From Sphingobacterium gobiense (lineage in GTDB: Bacteria; Bacteroidota; Bacteroidia; Sphingobacteriales; Sphingobacteriaceae): DNA of 64,000 bases. The notes under the pieces are model-generated. The model was not told the origin of the DNA. It was given only the letters and a program-made list of their open reading frames with translations, and did not search any database. Below are positions 26,204-34,048 of the stretch, one piece after another (within the stretch, counting starts at the first letter, position 1; every line of letters starts with the position of its first letter). The stretch spans positions 124,001 through 188,000 of the forward strand of contig NZ_PVBS01000004.1 of assembly GCF_002980575.1 (NCBI RefSeq), given 5' to 3'. The position numbers and the translations under genes are program-made.

Positions 26204-27568
26204 ATGAAAAAGACACTTATAAGTTTGTTTTTTGTGACTATCGTATTTGTCGTCAGTTCTTGCAATGATTATCTAGATAAGAAACCGGATGACAGTTTTG
26301 CTTTGCCACAAACGCTTGATGATTTGGAAGGATTGTTAAATAGCAGTGATCTGACCATGAATTTTGCCACGGTGGCACTTGGTGAGATCGCGAGCGATAG
26401 TTATTATCTGGATGAAGCGGCTTGGCGGGCTATGCCTAACGAATCTGATCGCACAATATATACTTGGCAACCATATAGTCCGGAACTTGCTCATTGGACA
26501 TTGCCCTACCAAGCAATCTTATATGCAAACGCTGTATTGGAATATTTGCCGGGTATTGCAGCAGCTGAAAATGAGGTGCATCGTGCAGAAAGACTAAGAG
26601 GTTCGGCGTTGTTCTTTAGGGCGCATCAGTTATTCAATCTGCTGCATGTTTTTTCAAAACCATACCTTCCGGGAGGCGAGAATGCACAGATGGGTGTAGT
26701 ATTGAGAAGTAAAGCCTCATTAAATGAAGAATTGAAGCGAAGTTCTGTTGAAGAAAGTTATGATTTTCTGATACGGGACCTAATGGAAGCGTCACAACTT
26801 TTGCCCGAAGCAAGTGGACATGCAACTCAGCCGTCGAAGGCAGCGGCGTATGGTGAACTGGCGCGCGTATTTCTTGTCCGGGGAGACATGGCTAGCGCTA
26901 AAGAATATGCTGATTCGGCTTTGTTTCTGCAATCGGATCTTATGGATTACCAAAATGAGATAGATCCATCGGCTACCTTACCTATCCCGCGTTGGAACAA
27001 AGAGGTGCTGGTCGATCTCTCGTTGAATGGTCATACTTTTTTAAACACAACCCGGATACGTGTTCCGTTGAAGGAATACAACAATTACGAAAGTACAGAT
27101 ATACGTAAACAAGCTTTCTTTACGGAGAATGCAAACGGCGAAATCATCTTTAAAGGAAACTACAACGCAAGAAACGGGAATAGGTTTTTTTGTGGTCCGA
27201 CCACAGGTGAAATGTATTTAATAAGAGCCGAAGCGAACATTCGGCGGAATTTGTTGTCGGATGGACTGAAAGATATTAATTATCTTAGACAACATAGGTT
27301 CCGAGAGGATGATTTCGTATCGCTGGATTTCGACGACAAAGAGCATGCGTTGGCGATCTTGAAAGCGGAGCGTAGAAGGGAACTTATTTTTAGAGGTGTT
27401 AGATGGTCAGATATTAAGCGGTATATTATTTTAGATGAGACCGAAGAAAGCATGGAAAGGTTAATAGATGGTAAAGTTTACAAGATGACGGCTGAGGATA
27501 TAATTGACTATATATATAAATTACCAGATGCTGTAGTTGATAGTGGGAATCTAATTCAAAACTATTGA
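26204..27568 (+). CDS. RagB/SusD-family surface lipoprotein
   Basis: A 454-residue SusD partner. Lipobox VVSSC after a short signal, then NDYLDKKPDDSFALPQTLDDLEGLL, the typical N-terminal TPR face (ERLRGSALFFRAHQLFNLLHVFSKPY, SVEESYDFLIRDLMEASQLLP, PSKAAAYGELARVFLVRGD) and C-terminal GEMYLIRAEANIRR, RRRELIFRGVRWSDIKRY. It captures the ligand and closes over the preceding SusC. A bit shorter than average. A perfect hairpin terminator follows at 27594. Confidence 0.93.
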   Translation: MKKTLISLFFVTIVFVVSSCNDYLDKKPDDSFALPQTLDDLEGLLNSSDLTMNFATVALGEIASDSYYLDEAAWRAMPNESDRTIYTWQPYSPELAHWTLPYQAILYANAVLEYLPGIAAAENEVHRAERLRGSALFFRAHQLFNLLHVFSKPYLPGGENAQMGVVLRSKASLNEELKRSSVEESYDFLIRDLMEASQLLPEASGHATQPSKAAAYGELARVFLVRGDMASAKEYADSALFLQSDLMDYQNEIDPSATLPIPRWNKEVLVDLSLNGHTFLNTTRIRVPLKEYNNYESTDIRKQAFFTENANGEIIFKGNYNARNGNRFFCGPTTGEMYLIRAEANIRRNLLSDGLKDINYLRQHRFREDDFVSLDFDDKEHALAILKAERRRELIFRGVRWSDIKRYIILDETEESMERLIDGKVYKMTAEDIIDYIYKLPDAVVDSGNLIQNY

Positions 27569-27593
27569 AAAGCGCGCCGTGAAGAACAGATAA

Positions 27594-27620
27594 ACAGATA
27601 GGGGAACCTCCCCTATCTGT
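27594..27620. terminator. Hairpin between convergent susD and small secreted-protein gene
   Basis: Arms ACAGATAGGGGA and TCCCCTATCTGT, 12 bp, perfect, with a 3-nt loop; lies 26 bp after the susD stop and 10 bp from the convergent gene's stop. Confidence 0.7.
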
Positions 27621-27630
27621 CGTTAGCAAT

Positions 27631-28014
27631 CTACTGGCGTAACTTTACATTCGCGGATTCTACTCCCGACGAAGTAGCGTTATTAATTTCGGTTTGCAGA
27701 TTGCTGTCAATATCAGGCTGATTATTAGATCCCATTGGCGCATTTAAGATGCACACTTGGTTTCCTGAAGGACAGTCTGGAAGAGGTTCATTCTCCTCTA
27801 AAGCACGATATTTTGTGTGGTCCGTCGGCGAGTCGGAAGGTGTACCGATGAACTCAAACCATTGAGTGGATTGTACCGTCTTTTCAGCCTTCACCTCTTT
27901 CTTCGTCTCCTTCTCATCTCCGTTCCCATTTGGAGCAGCTGTCGCTGTTCCGATTAAACATAGTGTAAAAAGTGTAACCGCACCTTTTACATATTTTATT
28001 ATTGAACTTGCCAT
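27631..28014 (-). CDS. Small secreted protein, DUF6520-like
   Basis: A 127-residue exported protein: signal peptide (VTLFTLCLIGTATA), charged spacer (NGNGDEKETKKEVKAEK), then TQWFEFIG, PTDHTKYRALEE and a two-cysteine segment CPSGNQVCILN, ending in a polar tail. The order WF-x-F, short proline/aspartate stretch, paired cysteines before a CxI strand resembles the DUF6520 family of Bacteroidota, whose role I do not know. The genes around it (Crp-like regulator upstream in the same direction) suggest regulated export. It could also be a precursor peptide, but no cleavage or modification enzyme is adjacent. Confidence 0.55.
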   Translation of the reverse strand: MASSIIKYVKGAVTLFTLCLIGTATAAPNGNGDEKETKKEVKAEKTVQSTQWFEFIGTPSDSPTDHTKYRALEENEPLPDCPSGNQVCILNAPMGSNNQPDIDSNLQTEINNATSSGVESANVKLRQ

Positions 28015-28061
28015 CGTAAATAATTTAAAATTTTCAATTAAGTTTTTTTATAACCAGTTAA

Positions 28062-28133
28062 AGGGCATGCCCTACCGCCAGTATAGACACCTGCAGGTGC
28101 CTTGGGCATTGATGTGCTCACCCGGCTACCGGG
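28062..28133 (-). other. Palindrome-rich leader between Crp-like gene and small secreted-protein gene
   Basis: The 251-bp gap 28015-28265 holds three exact short palindromes: AGGGCATGCCCT (28062-28073), CACCTGCAGGTG (28088-28099) and CCCGG-CTA-CCGGG (28121-28133). They are GC-rich islands in AT-rich DNA upstream of the 127-aa gene, so a structured leader or protein-binding site is possible. No open frame fits. Confidence 0.35.
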
Positions 28134-28265
28134 GAATACCGCAAACTTTTTTCTGTACTTTTCCATTTCTTTTTCGTTGTTTCTTATTCAATGGACTCAA
28201 TAGCCACCGTCCACATTTCAAAGATCGAAACACTAAGAGGTTGATTCTGGTATGGTTTAAGCAGG

Positions 28266-28940
28266 CTATTTTAAATGTGCTTTGGACATCAGCAGGAACT
28301 TTTGTGCTTTTTGGACGGTATCGCGCGAAATGCCGAGAAAATCGGCCTGTTCGCGTTGACTGGTAACCTGGCGTATTTCGGGCATCAGTTTGTCAAACAG
28401 GAGGTAGCGCTCAAAGGGAGAGGTGCTGTGCAGAATCTGAATATGCGCTTCCAGCTGCCGTTTCTTTTTATGGGTCAGGATATCGACCAACGTTTCGATA
28501 GCGGGCTCTTCTGCCTTAAAGGCTTTGATCGCCTTATAGGAAATGCCGACCACAATGCCCGAGCGGAGCGCTACAATATCACCTTCATGCGGCGTGTTGC
28601 GGTACAAATGGGTGGTACTGGTTAGCGCTAACCCGGGCAAGGCTATGCTCATGATCTTGCGTTTGGCAATCCCGTTGACCTCGATGTCGATTATCCGGCC
28701 AAGCATTCCCTTACATACAAAATAGACCTTCTTTGTTCGATCGCCCGACCAAGACAACACTTCTCCTCTAGGTATCCGCATCACATCGATATGTTGATGC
28801 GCCCATTGCGCATGCCATGGACTGAGGTCGCAATAACGCGACCAGAAAGCAAGCAGCGCACGCAGTCCTGGATTATGCTTTCGGATGCGGTTAACTTGCC
28901 TGGTCTCATACAGGTCTGATTTTGAGTACTTGTGGCTCAT
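28266..28940 (-). CDS. Crp/Fnr-type transcriptional regulator
   Basis: A 224-residue regulator with a cyclic-nucleotide-binding-like beta-roll (about 45-135: MRIPRGEVLSWSGDRTKKVYFVCKGMLGRI, written here only as its key parts) and a C-terminal helix-turn-helix (VTSQREQADFLGISRDTVQKAQKFL, about 190-215). The ligand pocket motif of E. coli Crp (GE-x-RSA) is absent, so cAMP binding is unlikely; no cysteine set for an Fnr cluster either. It begins 45 bp from the divergent 119-aa gene, which it may control. Confidence 0.85.
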   Translation of the reverse strand: MSHKYSKSDLYETRQVNRIRKHNPGLRALLAFWSRYCDLSPWHAQWAHQHIDVMRIPRGEVLSWSGDRTKKVYFVCKGMLGRIIDIEVNGIAKRKIMSIALPGLALTSTTHLYRNTPHEGDIVALRSGIVVGISYKAIKAFKAEEPAIETLVDILTHKKKRQLEAHIQILHSTSPFERYLLFDKLMPEIRQVTSQREQADFLGISRDTVQKAQKFLLMSKAHLK

Positions 28941-28984
28941 AGTCAGGTAGATAGTGTACTGTGTAAAGGTGCAAACAATATTTC

Positions 28985-29344
28985 ATGGATTTTTTTTGTA
29001 GTGGACATTTGGCGTTTGCTCCCCGTTTAAACCGATTTGCCCCGGAAATTTGGGGCAAACTGCAAATGTCAGATGGCAAGCCACAGATGTTAGCTAAGGA
29101 TTTGGAACAGGTTTTTTTAACACTAATCTTTACCGCAGATCGATCTAAAAGTCTTCAGGCCGGAAGCCGTAAAGGTAGTGCGAGACTACCGTATGGTTTT
29201 ATTTTAATGGATAAAAACATGGACACACAATTGTTTTTAGATCTATACGCCCTATTGGATGTCGCCCCCATCTCAGTCGATGAGATGATGGAAATGGCAT
29301 CTAAGGACGCTCCTCGGAAATGCAAAATAGTTTTTCCGACCTAA
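28985..29344 (+). CDS. Small protein of unknown function (119 aa)
   Basis: Unrecognised 119-residue protein (MDFFCSGHLAFAPRLNRFAPEIWG... to ...RKCKIVFPT). No signal peptide or membrane helix; mixed helix content with GFILMDKNMDTQLFLDLYALL in the middle (cited in part) and a basic end. It is followed by a good intrinsic terminator, which supports it as a separate transcription unit, divergent from the Crp-like regulator. No function can be proposed. Confidence 0.5.
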   Translation: MDFFCSGHLAFAPRLNRFAPEIWGKLQMSDGKPQMLAKDLEQVFLTLIFTADRSKSLQAGSRKGSARLPYGFILMDKNMDTQLFLDLYALLDVAPISVDEMMEMASKDAPRKCKIVFPT

Positions 29345-29354
29345 TGAATGTAAT

Positions 29355-29383
29355 GTGTACGGCCACTCGCGCCGTACACTTTT
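29355..29383 (+). terminator. Intrinsic terminator after the 119-aa gene
   Basis: GTGTACGGC (29355-29363) and GCCGTACAC (29371-29379), perfect 9-bp stem with 7-nt loop, followed by TTTT. Confidence 0.75.
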
Positions 29384-29407
29384 ATAAACCTAAACATAAG
29401 TACGCAC

Positions 29408-30367
29408 ATGGATTTTATTTGGGAAAGCATCCAAACCGATAGGGATGCAACAGAATGGATGGAATTTGCATTTTTTTCAGCCAACTTTCAACATGTTATG
29501 CAGCTATATGGTCATCCATTACAACTACAATATTTTGATCAAACGGTAGAATTTGCCCAGCAACAAACGAGGGCCGATCTATCTACTGGATTGGCGGCAG
29601 CTTGTAGCCCGATGCTGAGTCAAGCTTTGGAAGACAATGCCGTTATCGTCACCTTTCACTTCGGGTTCTACCGGACCATCCCTGTATCCTTACTGCGCAT
29701 GGGATACCGTGTAGCCCTCCTTGTTTCGCGCGAGGTGTTTGAAAGCCAGCAGGCATTTTATGCCCAGGTGCTGCAACCCGAATGGTTTGCCCGACTGCTA
29801 TTCGTACTGGCCGAGAATCCGAAGCTGTTTTTCAGGGTCCGGCAGCTAAGGGAGCAGGGCTATCAAGTGCTGTGCTACGCCGATGGCGGTGCCGGCGTAA
29901 AGCAGGGGCAGATGGGGGCCGAAAAAAGGACGCAGGTTAGGTTGGGGGAGGCCTATCTCCCCGCGAGGTCCGGCTTTGCCGATATGGCTTATTTGCTGCA
30001 GGTGCCCCTTTGCCTGTTGATGCCGCCAGCGGTACCACCAGTGACAGACTGGGTGTTACAGGAACTCGAAATCCACTCGCCAAAGGAGTATCCGTCGCGG
30101 CAAGCATATGTAGAAAAAGTGATGCATAGCGCTTACGGACATTTGGGCAACGCGATAAGGCAGACGCCGCACGCTTGGGAATGCTGGTTTTACCTGCACC
30201 GCACCATGCAGCCTCGCTCGTTTATGGAGGGCTGGCCCATTGCCGAGCGGTTTATACCGCTTCTCCATGGCCAGCAGGGCTTTGTACTGGATAAAGGCCT
30301 GTACAGGGTGTATCGCTTAAAGGAGTCGAAGCTGAAAAAAATAGCTGAATTGATTTTGCAACATTAG
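29408..30367 (+). CDS. Degenerate HtrB/LpxL-like acyltransferase-fold protein
   Basis: A 319-residue protein with the outline of the lipid A acyltransferase (LABLAT) family: an N-terminal helical part, then NAVIVTFHFGFYRTIPVSL (77-95), MGYRVALLVSREVF, FRVRQLREQGYQVLCYADGG and a strand pair RLGEAYLPARSGFADMAYLL followed by PLCLLMPP. The family's catalytic HX4(D/E) would be HFGFYR here: His84 is kept but the acid is replaced by Arg, so it may be inactive or may use another residue. No N-terminal membrane anchor is clear. It is separated from the following kinase gene by 49 bp. Role unknown; the fold call is by eye. Confidence 0.55.
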   Translation: MDFIWESIQTDRDATEWMEFAFFSANFQHVMQLYGHPLQLQYFDQTVEFAQQQTRADLSTGLAAACSPMLSQALEDNAVIVTFHFGFYRTIPVSLLRMGYRVALLVSREVFESQQAFYAQVLQPEWFARLLFVLAENPKLFFRVRQLREQGYQVLCYADGGAGVKQGQMGAEKRTQVRLGEAYLPARSGFADMAYLLQVPLCLLMPPAVPPVTDWVLQELEIHSPKEYPSRQAYVEKVMHSAYGHLGNAIRQTPHAWECWFYLHRTMQPRSFMEGWPIAERFIPLLHGQQGFVLDKGLYRVYRLKESKLKKIAELILQH

Positions 30368-30416
30368 GTAAAATTTTTAATTTAAAGGATTCTAGCGGAG
30401 AAATAACAATACTCAT

Positions 30417-31505
30417 ATGATCAATTTAAACATCAAAAGGGAGCACATCGGCTTTTGGGTGCTCTATGGACTTTACTTCTATGCGTTGAATGCACTTGGA
30501 AATGAGGAGATGACGATAGGAATGGCTTTGCTTTCGCTACCCTTCTTTGTCTTCGTGTTTTACACGGTCCATTACATCATAAAACGGTTTTTCGCGCGGC
30601 GGCGCTATTTGAGCGGTACACTGATGTTAGCGTGTTTTTATATCTTTTCCTCCGGTCTCATTTATATGCTTTCTTATGGACAAAGCGGTGCGTTGGTTTA
30701 CGGAAAGTATATTGTTGCCGGTTATGAGTTCAGCTGGAGGGAGTTTCTACAAACGTTGTTGGTCCTCCATGGGCATTTCAGCATACTCGCGCTTTTATAT
30801 TTTTACTACCGCGAAAAGCTGCGTGCTACGCAAGAAAAGCTGGCCGAAACAGAACGGAGGCTGGCATTAGAGCAACAGAAGGTGGCGCTGGAGGAACAGA
30901 AAAAGCGTTATGAGTATGCAGCGCTGGCGGCTCAAGTAAGTCCGCACATGATGGCCAATATCTTTCAAAACTGGAAACAGGAGCTAAAGGCCCTCAAACC
31001 GGCTCTAGGTCAGCAGGTTGATAGGCTATATCATCTTATGCGCTTCTATATGAAGGCGGATCATGCTGATCGACTTCGGACTATTTTGTTGGACGACGAG
31101 GTTAAAGCCGTGTACAACTATGTTGAGGTCCGACGGGGAAGCTTAGACCGCAGGTTCTTCATAGAATTCGATATAACCGGCAATCTGCTGGGATTCTCCG
31201 TGGCGCCGACGACCTTGTTGACACTGGTCGAAAACGCATTCAAACACGGTGAGGTACACCATCCCGATTTTCCGATCCATGTCCAGGTTCGTACCCAACG
31301 GACGGGTTACAGGATCGTGGTGGAGAACAGAAAAGCACGCGTTGACAAAAATATCATTCGCCACGGATACGGGCTAAAAAACCTTAAGCGGCGCTTGGAA
31401 ATTTTGTACGGTTCCCAAGCGTCCATAACTATTAAAGATACAGAAGAGTATTACCACGTTATTATCTTAATCAAATTTAAACACTTGAAACATCTACAAC
31501 CATGA
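30417..31505 (+). CDS. LytS-type sensor histidine kinase
   Basis: A 362-residue membrane kinase: four membrane helices (about 12-27, 36-55, 67-86, 110-130), a charged coiled coil (133-165), then the His_kinase domain with SPHMMANIFQN where His177 is the phosphate acceptor, and the ATP site with NAFKHG (N box) and GYGLKNLKRRLEILYG (G box). The consensus at the first site is NPHFLFN; here it is SPHMMAN, an unusual variant but with the histidine kept. The stop overlaps the response-regulator start by 4 bp. No sensor domain outside the membrane, so the signal is probably in the membrane or transmitted by another protein. Confidence 0.9.
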   Translation: MINLNIKREHIGFWVLYGLYFYALNALGNEEMTIGMALLSLPFFVFVFYTVHYIIKRFFARRRYLSGTLMLACFYIFSSGLIYMLSYGQSGALVYGKYIVAGYEFSWREFLQTLLVLHGHFSILALLYFYYREKLRATQEKLAETERRLALEQQKVALEEQKKRYEYAALAAQVSPHMMANIFQNWKQELKALKPALGQQVDRLYHLMRFYMKADHADRLRTILLDDEVKAVYNYVEVRRGSLDRRFFIEFDITGNLLGFSVAPTTLLTLVENAFKHGEVHHPDFPIHVQVRTQRTGYRIVVENRKARVDKNIIRHGYGLKNLKRRLEILYGSQASITIKDTEEYYHVIILIKFKHLKHLQP

Positions 31506-32245
31506 GAACATTGACAGCAATTGTTATTGACGACCAACAGTTAGCCATTGACCACATTCTAGACCTGACTAAAGAAATCGACTACGTGGAAATCGTAGCA
31601 ACTTTTACAGACGAAAAACTCGCACGGGGCTTTATCCAAGTGAATCCTGTGGATTTTATTATCCTCGATGTCGAGTTGAAACACACAGACGCATTTCGGT
31701 TCCTGAGAACGTTACCCGACCCGAAAATACCTACAATTCTCTACACAGGGCACCAACAATATGAAGACCAGGGTTACGAACGCGACATGGTGGACGTTCT
31801 TCTGAAGCCTGTTAGTGAAAACCGTCTAATGGCAGCATTACGTCGGATGCATAAAGACCTTCGCGCCACGACTTCGGTCGACGATGACAGTCTGGAGGCT
31901 TATGAGCAATATTTTCAGATCAAAGGCCCCGTGCGGGCTGGACGCCAAATGGTGCGGCTAAAGGAGCTTGTGTATGTAGCTTCCGAGGGAGGAAAGGTTA
32001 TCATCCACTTAGTCGATGGGCAGAAACTGGAGAGTGCCGTGTCGTTTAAGGCTGTTGTGAGCAAATTGCCTCGGAAATGGTTTAAGCAATGTTACCAAAA
32101 TATCGCTTTCAACGTAAATTTCTACGCAGGTTATCGTGAAAAGCAGGTACTATTGACCGTTACGGATAAGACTTTGCCTGCTGGAGGTAAAGCTCGCTAT
32201 ACTGATTTTTATGCGTTTGTGAATAGCAATTTATTAGAAGACTAA
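31502..32245 (+). CDS. LytTR-family response regulator
   Basis: A 247-residue regulator: receiver domain (TAIVIDDQQLAIDHI, FIILDVE with acceptor Asp56, ILYTGH, LLKPVS) to about 120, and LytTR DNA-binding domain from about 145 (QMVRLKELVYVASEGGKVIIHL, KLPRKWFKQCYQNIAFNV). It forms a two-component pair with the preceding kinase (ATGA overlap). LytTR proteins bind pairs of 9-bp direct repeats about one helical turn apart; a phased array lies 350 bp downstream, though its motif differs from known LytTR sites. Directly followed, 11 bp later, by an HTH gene. Confidence 0.92.
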   Translation: MRTLTAIVIDDQQLAIDHILDLTKEIDYVEIVATFTDEKLARGFIQVNPVDFIILDVELKHTDAFRFLRTLPDPKIPTILYTGHQQYEDQGYERDMVDVLLKPVSENRLMAALRRMHKDLRATTSVDDDSLEAYEQYFQIKGPVRAGRQMVRLKELVYVASEGGKVIIHLVDGQKLESAVSFKAVVSKLPRKWFKQCYQNIAFNVNFYAGYREKQVLLTVTDKTLPAGGKARYTDFYAFVNSNLLED

Positions 32246-32256
32246 ACGGGACAAAC

Positions 32257-32580
32257 ATGAAAGAGAAAAGGAAAAATAGTAAAGAATATATGAAATGGCG
32301 GGCTAGAACGACGGCGAAAATATTGCTGGCCAGAAAAGCTGTATATAAAGAGATCCGGACGCTATTGCGTAAGCGAGCATCTGCAGAAGTGGACACGCAA
32401 CTCTTATCGGCAAAAGACGTTCAGGCTTTGTTTAAAATTGGCCACAGCACCTACTATCGTTGGATTGCCTCGGGATGGCTAAATCCTACACGGATACATG
32501 GACGACATTATTTCCAAAAACAGGTAATTATGGACCTTTTGGAAAAACGTCGGTATAGATCTCGAGGCGGGTTGGATTAG
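32257..32580 (+). CDS. Small excisionase/MerR-like HTH protein
   Basis: A 107-residue basic DNA-binding protein. The first 45 residues are Lys/Arg-rich and helical (RARTTAKILLARKAVYKEI), and the C-terminal half is an HTH_17-type winged helix: LLSAKDVQALFKIGHSTYYR, WIASGWLNP, RIHGRHYFQKQVIMDLL. Such proteins are common as excisionases and mobile-element regulators in Bacteroidota. It begins 11 bp after the LytTR gene and ends 9 bp before the TTCGGG array, so the array is a candidate binding region. Confidence 0.75.
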   Translation: MKEKRKNSKEYMKWRARTTAKILLARKAVYKEIRTLLRKRASAEVDTQLLSAKDVQALFKIGHSTYYRWIASGWLNPTRIHGRHYFQKQVIMDLLEKRRYRSRGGLD

Positions 32581-32589
32581 CCAATTTTC

Positions 32590-32858
32590 TTCGGGCGTTG
32601 TTCGGGTAACCTTCGGGAGCTGTTCGAGCGGCCTTCGGGACTGCTTCGGGATTGCTTCGGGACTGGTTCGCTTTTCGTTCGGGTGGTGTTCGGGTGCGTG
32701 CCGAACACCACCCGAACACCACTCGAACACTATCCGAAGCCCACTCGAAGAAATCCCCTACATGGTCCGGAACGCTCCCGAACGAAAGCCATACCGCTGC
32801 CGAATATTTCTCGAACAGCTATCCCATAATATCCCGAATTGTCCCGAATTATCCCTTT
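32590..32858. repeat. Helically phased TTCGGG array, inverted at its centre
   Basis: TTCGGG or a one- to two-base variant starts at 32590, 32601, 32612, 32623, 32634, 32645, 32656, 32667, 32678 and 32689, exactly 11 bp apart. At the centre the motif turns to its reverse complement CCCGAA and stays in the same 11-bp register at 32700, 32711, 32722, 32733, 32744, then 32777, 32799, 32810 (weak at 32755, 32766, 32788), and ends with copies at 32833 and 32843. The centre is a perfect 17-bp inverted repeat (GTTCGGGTGGTGTTCGG at 32677-32693 with its complement at 32701-32717, 7-nt loop). Spacers are not conserved, and 11 is not a multiple of 3, so this is not coding. The remaining gap to 32961 shows no gene. 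Confidence 0.95.
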
Positions 32859-32961
32859 AATTTTTTGACCATCGAAACCACTTTACTTTAGCTCTCGATA
32901 TCACAGAATGGATAGCCGAGCATGCCGGCTGATGGTTTAATAAATTTAATAACATAAGAAA

Positions 32962-33603
32962 ATGGCAAAGTTTTTAAAAGGGATTCACGGAGCGTACTCC
33001 GGAAAAGTTGGAAATGTGGTGGGCAGCAATTGGCGGCAAGTAGATTATGTCCGCTCCCTGCCAAAACCTAGTAAGAAACCGGCGACACCAGATCAATTGG
33101 CGCAACGGGCAAGATTTGGGCTGGCAGTTTCGTTTCTTTCTCCGATCAATGATTTATTGAAACTGGGTTTTTCGGATAAACAGCAGGGTAAATCAACGGG
33201 GTATAACAGGGCGCTTCAACATCTGATTAATCATGGTATCAGCGGCGAGCACCCTGAATACGAGATAGATTACGAAGGTGTGGTGATCGCTCGAGGTGGT
33301 CTGTCAAATTTGATGGGCGTAGCTTGGGAGGAAATTGCACCGAAAAACATCGAGGTGAGCTGGTTGCCCGAGATCAACAAATTCAATGCGTTTCCAGATG
33401 ATTCGGTGATTTTACTGTTTTACAACATCGAACGTTCGTTCTTCAGCATCCTCGAAGAGGGAACACGAGCGGATGGTAGTCTAGGATTTACATTACCGGA
33501 TGTTTATGAAGGGGACCGTATCGTTGGTTGGGTATTCACCGGACACCGTGACGGCGTGAAGACCTCTAGTAGTTTTTATCTTGGCGAGATCACGATTTCG
33601 TAA
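32962..33603 (+). CDS. DUF6266 family protein
   Basis: A 213-residue protein with the family start MAKFLKGIHGAYSGKVGNVV, GSNWRQVDYVRSLPKPS, and a conserved first half rich in Gly and basic residues (QLAQRARFGLAVSFLSPINDLL), then beta-rich repeats (ISWLPE-like ENIEVSWLPEINKF, ILLFYNIERSFF, DRIVGWVFTGHRDG) that suggest an immunoglobulin- or phage-structural-like fold. DUF6266 has no assigned role to my knowledge; the KVGNVVGS(N/T)WRG start also appears in phage-related proteins. It lies right after the TTCGGG array and before a lysis-like cassette, in the same direction, with its own terminator. Confidence 0.85.
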   Translation: MAKFLKGIHGAYSGKVGNVVGSNWRQVDYVRSLPKPSKKPATPDQLAQRARFGLAVSFLSPINDLLKLGFSDKQQGKSTGYNRALQHLINHGISGEHPEYEIDYEGVVIARGGLSNLMGVAWEEIAPKNIEVSWLPEINKFNAFPDDSVILLFYNIERSFFSILEEGTRADGSLGFTLPDVYEGDRIVGWVFTGHRDGVKTSSSFYLGEITIS

Positions 33604-33610
33604 TGACAAT

Positions 33611-33637
33611 GGGCACTCCGCGTGAGTGCCCTTGTTC
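33611..33637 (+). terminator. Terminator/attenuator after the DUF6266 gene
   Basis: GGGCACTC (33611-33618) and GAGTGCCC (33624-33631) form an 8-bp perfect stem followed by TTGTTCTATTTT. It lies 8 bp after the stop and 22 bp before the next gene, so some read-through is likely. Confidence 0.7.
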
Positions 33638-33652
33638 TATTTTGCATAACAA

Positions 33653-34048
33653 ATGGAAAAAATGAATACACTACAAACAAAAACACCATGGCTTATCAAG
33701 GATATGGCCATGGAACTCTCCGGAAAACATAAGGTCGCATTGGCATTGCTTTTCCTGCTGGGCACCTTCCTACTGGCAGGCACGATATTTCAGTTCATCG
33801 ATCCAACAGCAGCGGTACTGGACATCGGCATCCTGTCGGTGTTGTTACTCGGCCTGCTTGGCGGAGTCGCTGCGGTGTTTTGCAGCCTTTGGCTACAGGA
33901 AATATTATGGCAGCCATTCAAATTCTTTCGTAAGAATCTAATCTATCACACCCAACAATTAACATCATGGCAACAATGTATTCTTTATTTCTCGGTATTC
34001 TTTTTACTGCTGTATGCAGCAATCTGGATGCTGTCGATCATACTATAA
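33653..34048 (+). CDS. Holin-like small membrane protein (three predicted TM segments)
   Basis: A 131-residue protein with a polar N-terminus (about 28 residues) and three hydrophobic segments: ALALLFLLGTFLLAGTIF (about 29-48), ILSVLLLGLLGGVAAVFC (about 60-78) and CILYFSVFFLLLYAAIWMLSIIL (about 109-131, shown in part), with a basic loop WQPFKFFRKN between the last two. Size and topology fit class I holins, but there is no sequence family match by eye, and the protein ends inside the last helix without a charged tail. It overlaps the following secreted hydrolase gene by 82 bp in another frame, a typical compact phage-like arrangement. An alternative is a membrane partner unrelated to lysis. 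Confidence 0.6.
   Translation: MEKMNTLQTKTPWLIKDMAMELSGKHKVALALLFLLGTFLLAGTIFQFIDPTAAVLDIGILSVLLLGLLGGVAAVFCSLWLQEILWQPFKFFRKNLIYHTQQLTSWQQCILYFSVFFLLLYAAIWMLSIIL

Noticed and set aside
32479..32891. Open frames on both strands across the TTCGGG array
   Set aside because: The array period of 11 bp shifts frame every unit, so the frames are low-complexity by-products, and they match no protein type.
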